Assembly: GCF_024158745.1 (NCBI RefSeq)
Contig: NZ_JAMZAW010000032.1
Coordinates: 28,739-92,738 of the forward strand
Reading direction: 5' to 3'
DNA length: 64,000 nt
Source of the DNA: Paenibacillus tyrphae
Lineage (GTDB): Bacteria > Bacillota > Bacilli > Paenibacillales > NBRC-103111
The notes beneath the pieces were generated by a model. That model was not told the DNA's origin and did no database searches. It saw nothing but the letters and a program-made list of their open reading frames with translations. Positions 63,347 through 64,000 of this stretch are shown one piece after another. The position numbers and the translations under genes are program-made. Numbering within the stretch: position 1 is the first letter of the stretch; each line of letters opens with the position of its first letter.

Positions 63347-63868
63347 ATGGATATTATCAAAAAGATACTTATTCGAGATGCCATGGAGTCTGAGCAAAAC
63401 GTAATACGGGCTATAGTTGAAGAGGCATATGTGGAATATGTCAAAAGAATGGAAGAATCAATGCGCGAAGAGTATTATCGGCGACTGTTGACAACACTTG
63501 AAACAAAGGGGTTTGTCGAGCGGATTGTCGCTGAATTTGATGGAAATATCGTAGGAAGTGTTCTATTGTATCCCTCGACATCTAGTGCAAATGAAAGAGT
63601 AGTTCGCAATCCAGGTTGGGCAGAATTACGATTGCTTGCTGTACTCCCGTCGGCGCGCGGGCAGGGTGTAGGGGCTTCGCTCATACAGGAATGTATACGA
63701 CGCGCTCGTATTAACGGTGAAAAGACAATAGGATTACATACAAAGGACGAAATGCGTTCCGCTGTGCACCTGTATGAGCGTCTTGGCTTTACTCGTTTTC
63801 AAGAGCTTGATTTTAGCCCTGCGACAGGAATCTTAATAAAGGGGTATTGCTATAACTTTGACGAGTGA
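63347..63868 (+). CDS. GNAT-family N-acetyltransferase
   Basis: A 173-residue protein, ATG 63347 behind AAAGGAGAT. The acetyl-CoA loop is seen in LLAVLPSARGQGVGASLIQE (~100-120), with the preceding strand WAELRLLAV and the closing YERLGFTRFQEL (~145). It transfers an acetyl group to an unknown small molecule or protein amine. Confidence 0.9.
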   Translation: MDIIKKILIRDAMESEQNVIRAIVEEAYVEYVKRMEESMREEYYRRLLTTLETKGFVERIVAEFDGNIVGSVLLYPSTSSANERVVRNPGWAELRLLAVLPSARGQGVGASLIQECIRRARINGEKTIGLHTKDEMRSAVHLYERLGFTRFQELDFSPATGILIKGYCYNFDE

Positions 63869-64000
63869 TAAGTCAGACAAAACTTTTAGTGTGTTCTTTG
63901 ATCGTCAGACCTCAACATGGGTAATTAATCTTAGTTCCTGTTGGATCAGCGACCGGGATTCCTTTATAGATAAGATGTTCCGGTCAAGAACTATCTACAT

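Noticed and set aside
63905..64000. Minus-strand frame at the right edge, possibly the end of another gene
   Set aside because: It is open for only 29 codons and is preceded by an in-frame TAG at 63995-63997.

Overview
The window looks like the chromosome of a spore-forming Bacillota, most likely a Paenibacillus or close relative. The signs are S-layer-homology (SLH) and Ig-like exoproteins, purine-rich ribosome binding sites, many TTG/GTG starts and a split sporulation sigma factor gene. This is inference from gene content; no rRNA or tRNA gene was seen.

Left flank (1-16.8 kb). A secreted lectin/Ig-repeat protein (minus strand, running off the left edge) faces a large hybrid histidine kinase and a SARP-type response regulator. 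Between them lies a set of 11-bp direct repeats placed like an activator site. Next come a TetR-MFS efflux pair with two copies of one operator, the decayed permease pair ycgR/ycgQ, and a large SLH-anchored metallophosphoesterase whose frame is broken once near 13.8 kb.

The central feature is a 42.1-kb element (17156-59266) that splits sigK, the late mother-cell sigma factor gene. The 5' half lies at 59.6-59.25 kb and the 3' half at 17.18-16.79 kb, both on the minus strand. A large serine recombinase lies just inside the 3'-half end. Joining the halves at a shared GA dinucleotide restores an intact 233-residue SigK. The predicted excised circle carries a 17-bp dyad (15 of 17 positions) around the same GA. 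This is a skin-type element, as known from Bacillus subtilis, but the cargo here is a defence island rather than a prophage remnant.

Cargo on the minus strand, right to left: two small genes; a DarG-like protein lacking its catalytic macro domain; (on the plus strand) a trio of tyrosine recombinases with an upstream structured RNA; a six-gene pPIWI-RE operon (REase, DinG-like helicase, pPIWI-RE protein, YhaM-like OB-HD nuclease, a small acidic protein, and a viroplasmin-GIY-YIG fusion) behind a perfect LexA box; a Fic protein; a HIRAN protein with a second LexA-like box; then an almost gapless nine-gene run: WYL regulator, AddB-like, AddA-like, McrB with an inserted EVE-like domain, McrC, HsdM, HsdS, HsdR and an RloC-like ATPase. 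It closes with a DUF559 nuclease, an SF2 helicase flanked by ~109-bp direct repeats, and the recombinase.

Inferred logic: the island would protect vegetative cells and the germline (forespore) chromosome, while the mother cell would discard it late in sporulation to rebuild sigK.

Right flank (59.7-64 kb): a sigma-K-like promoter in front of sigK, an AT-rich stretch, a hypothetical gene, a DUF4386 membrane protein, broken arsR/acr3 remnants, and a GNAT acetyltransferase.
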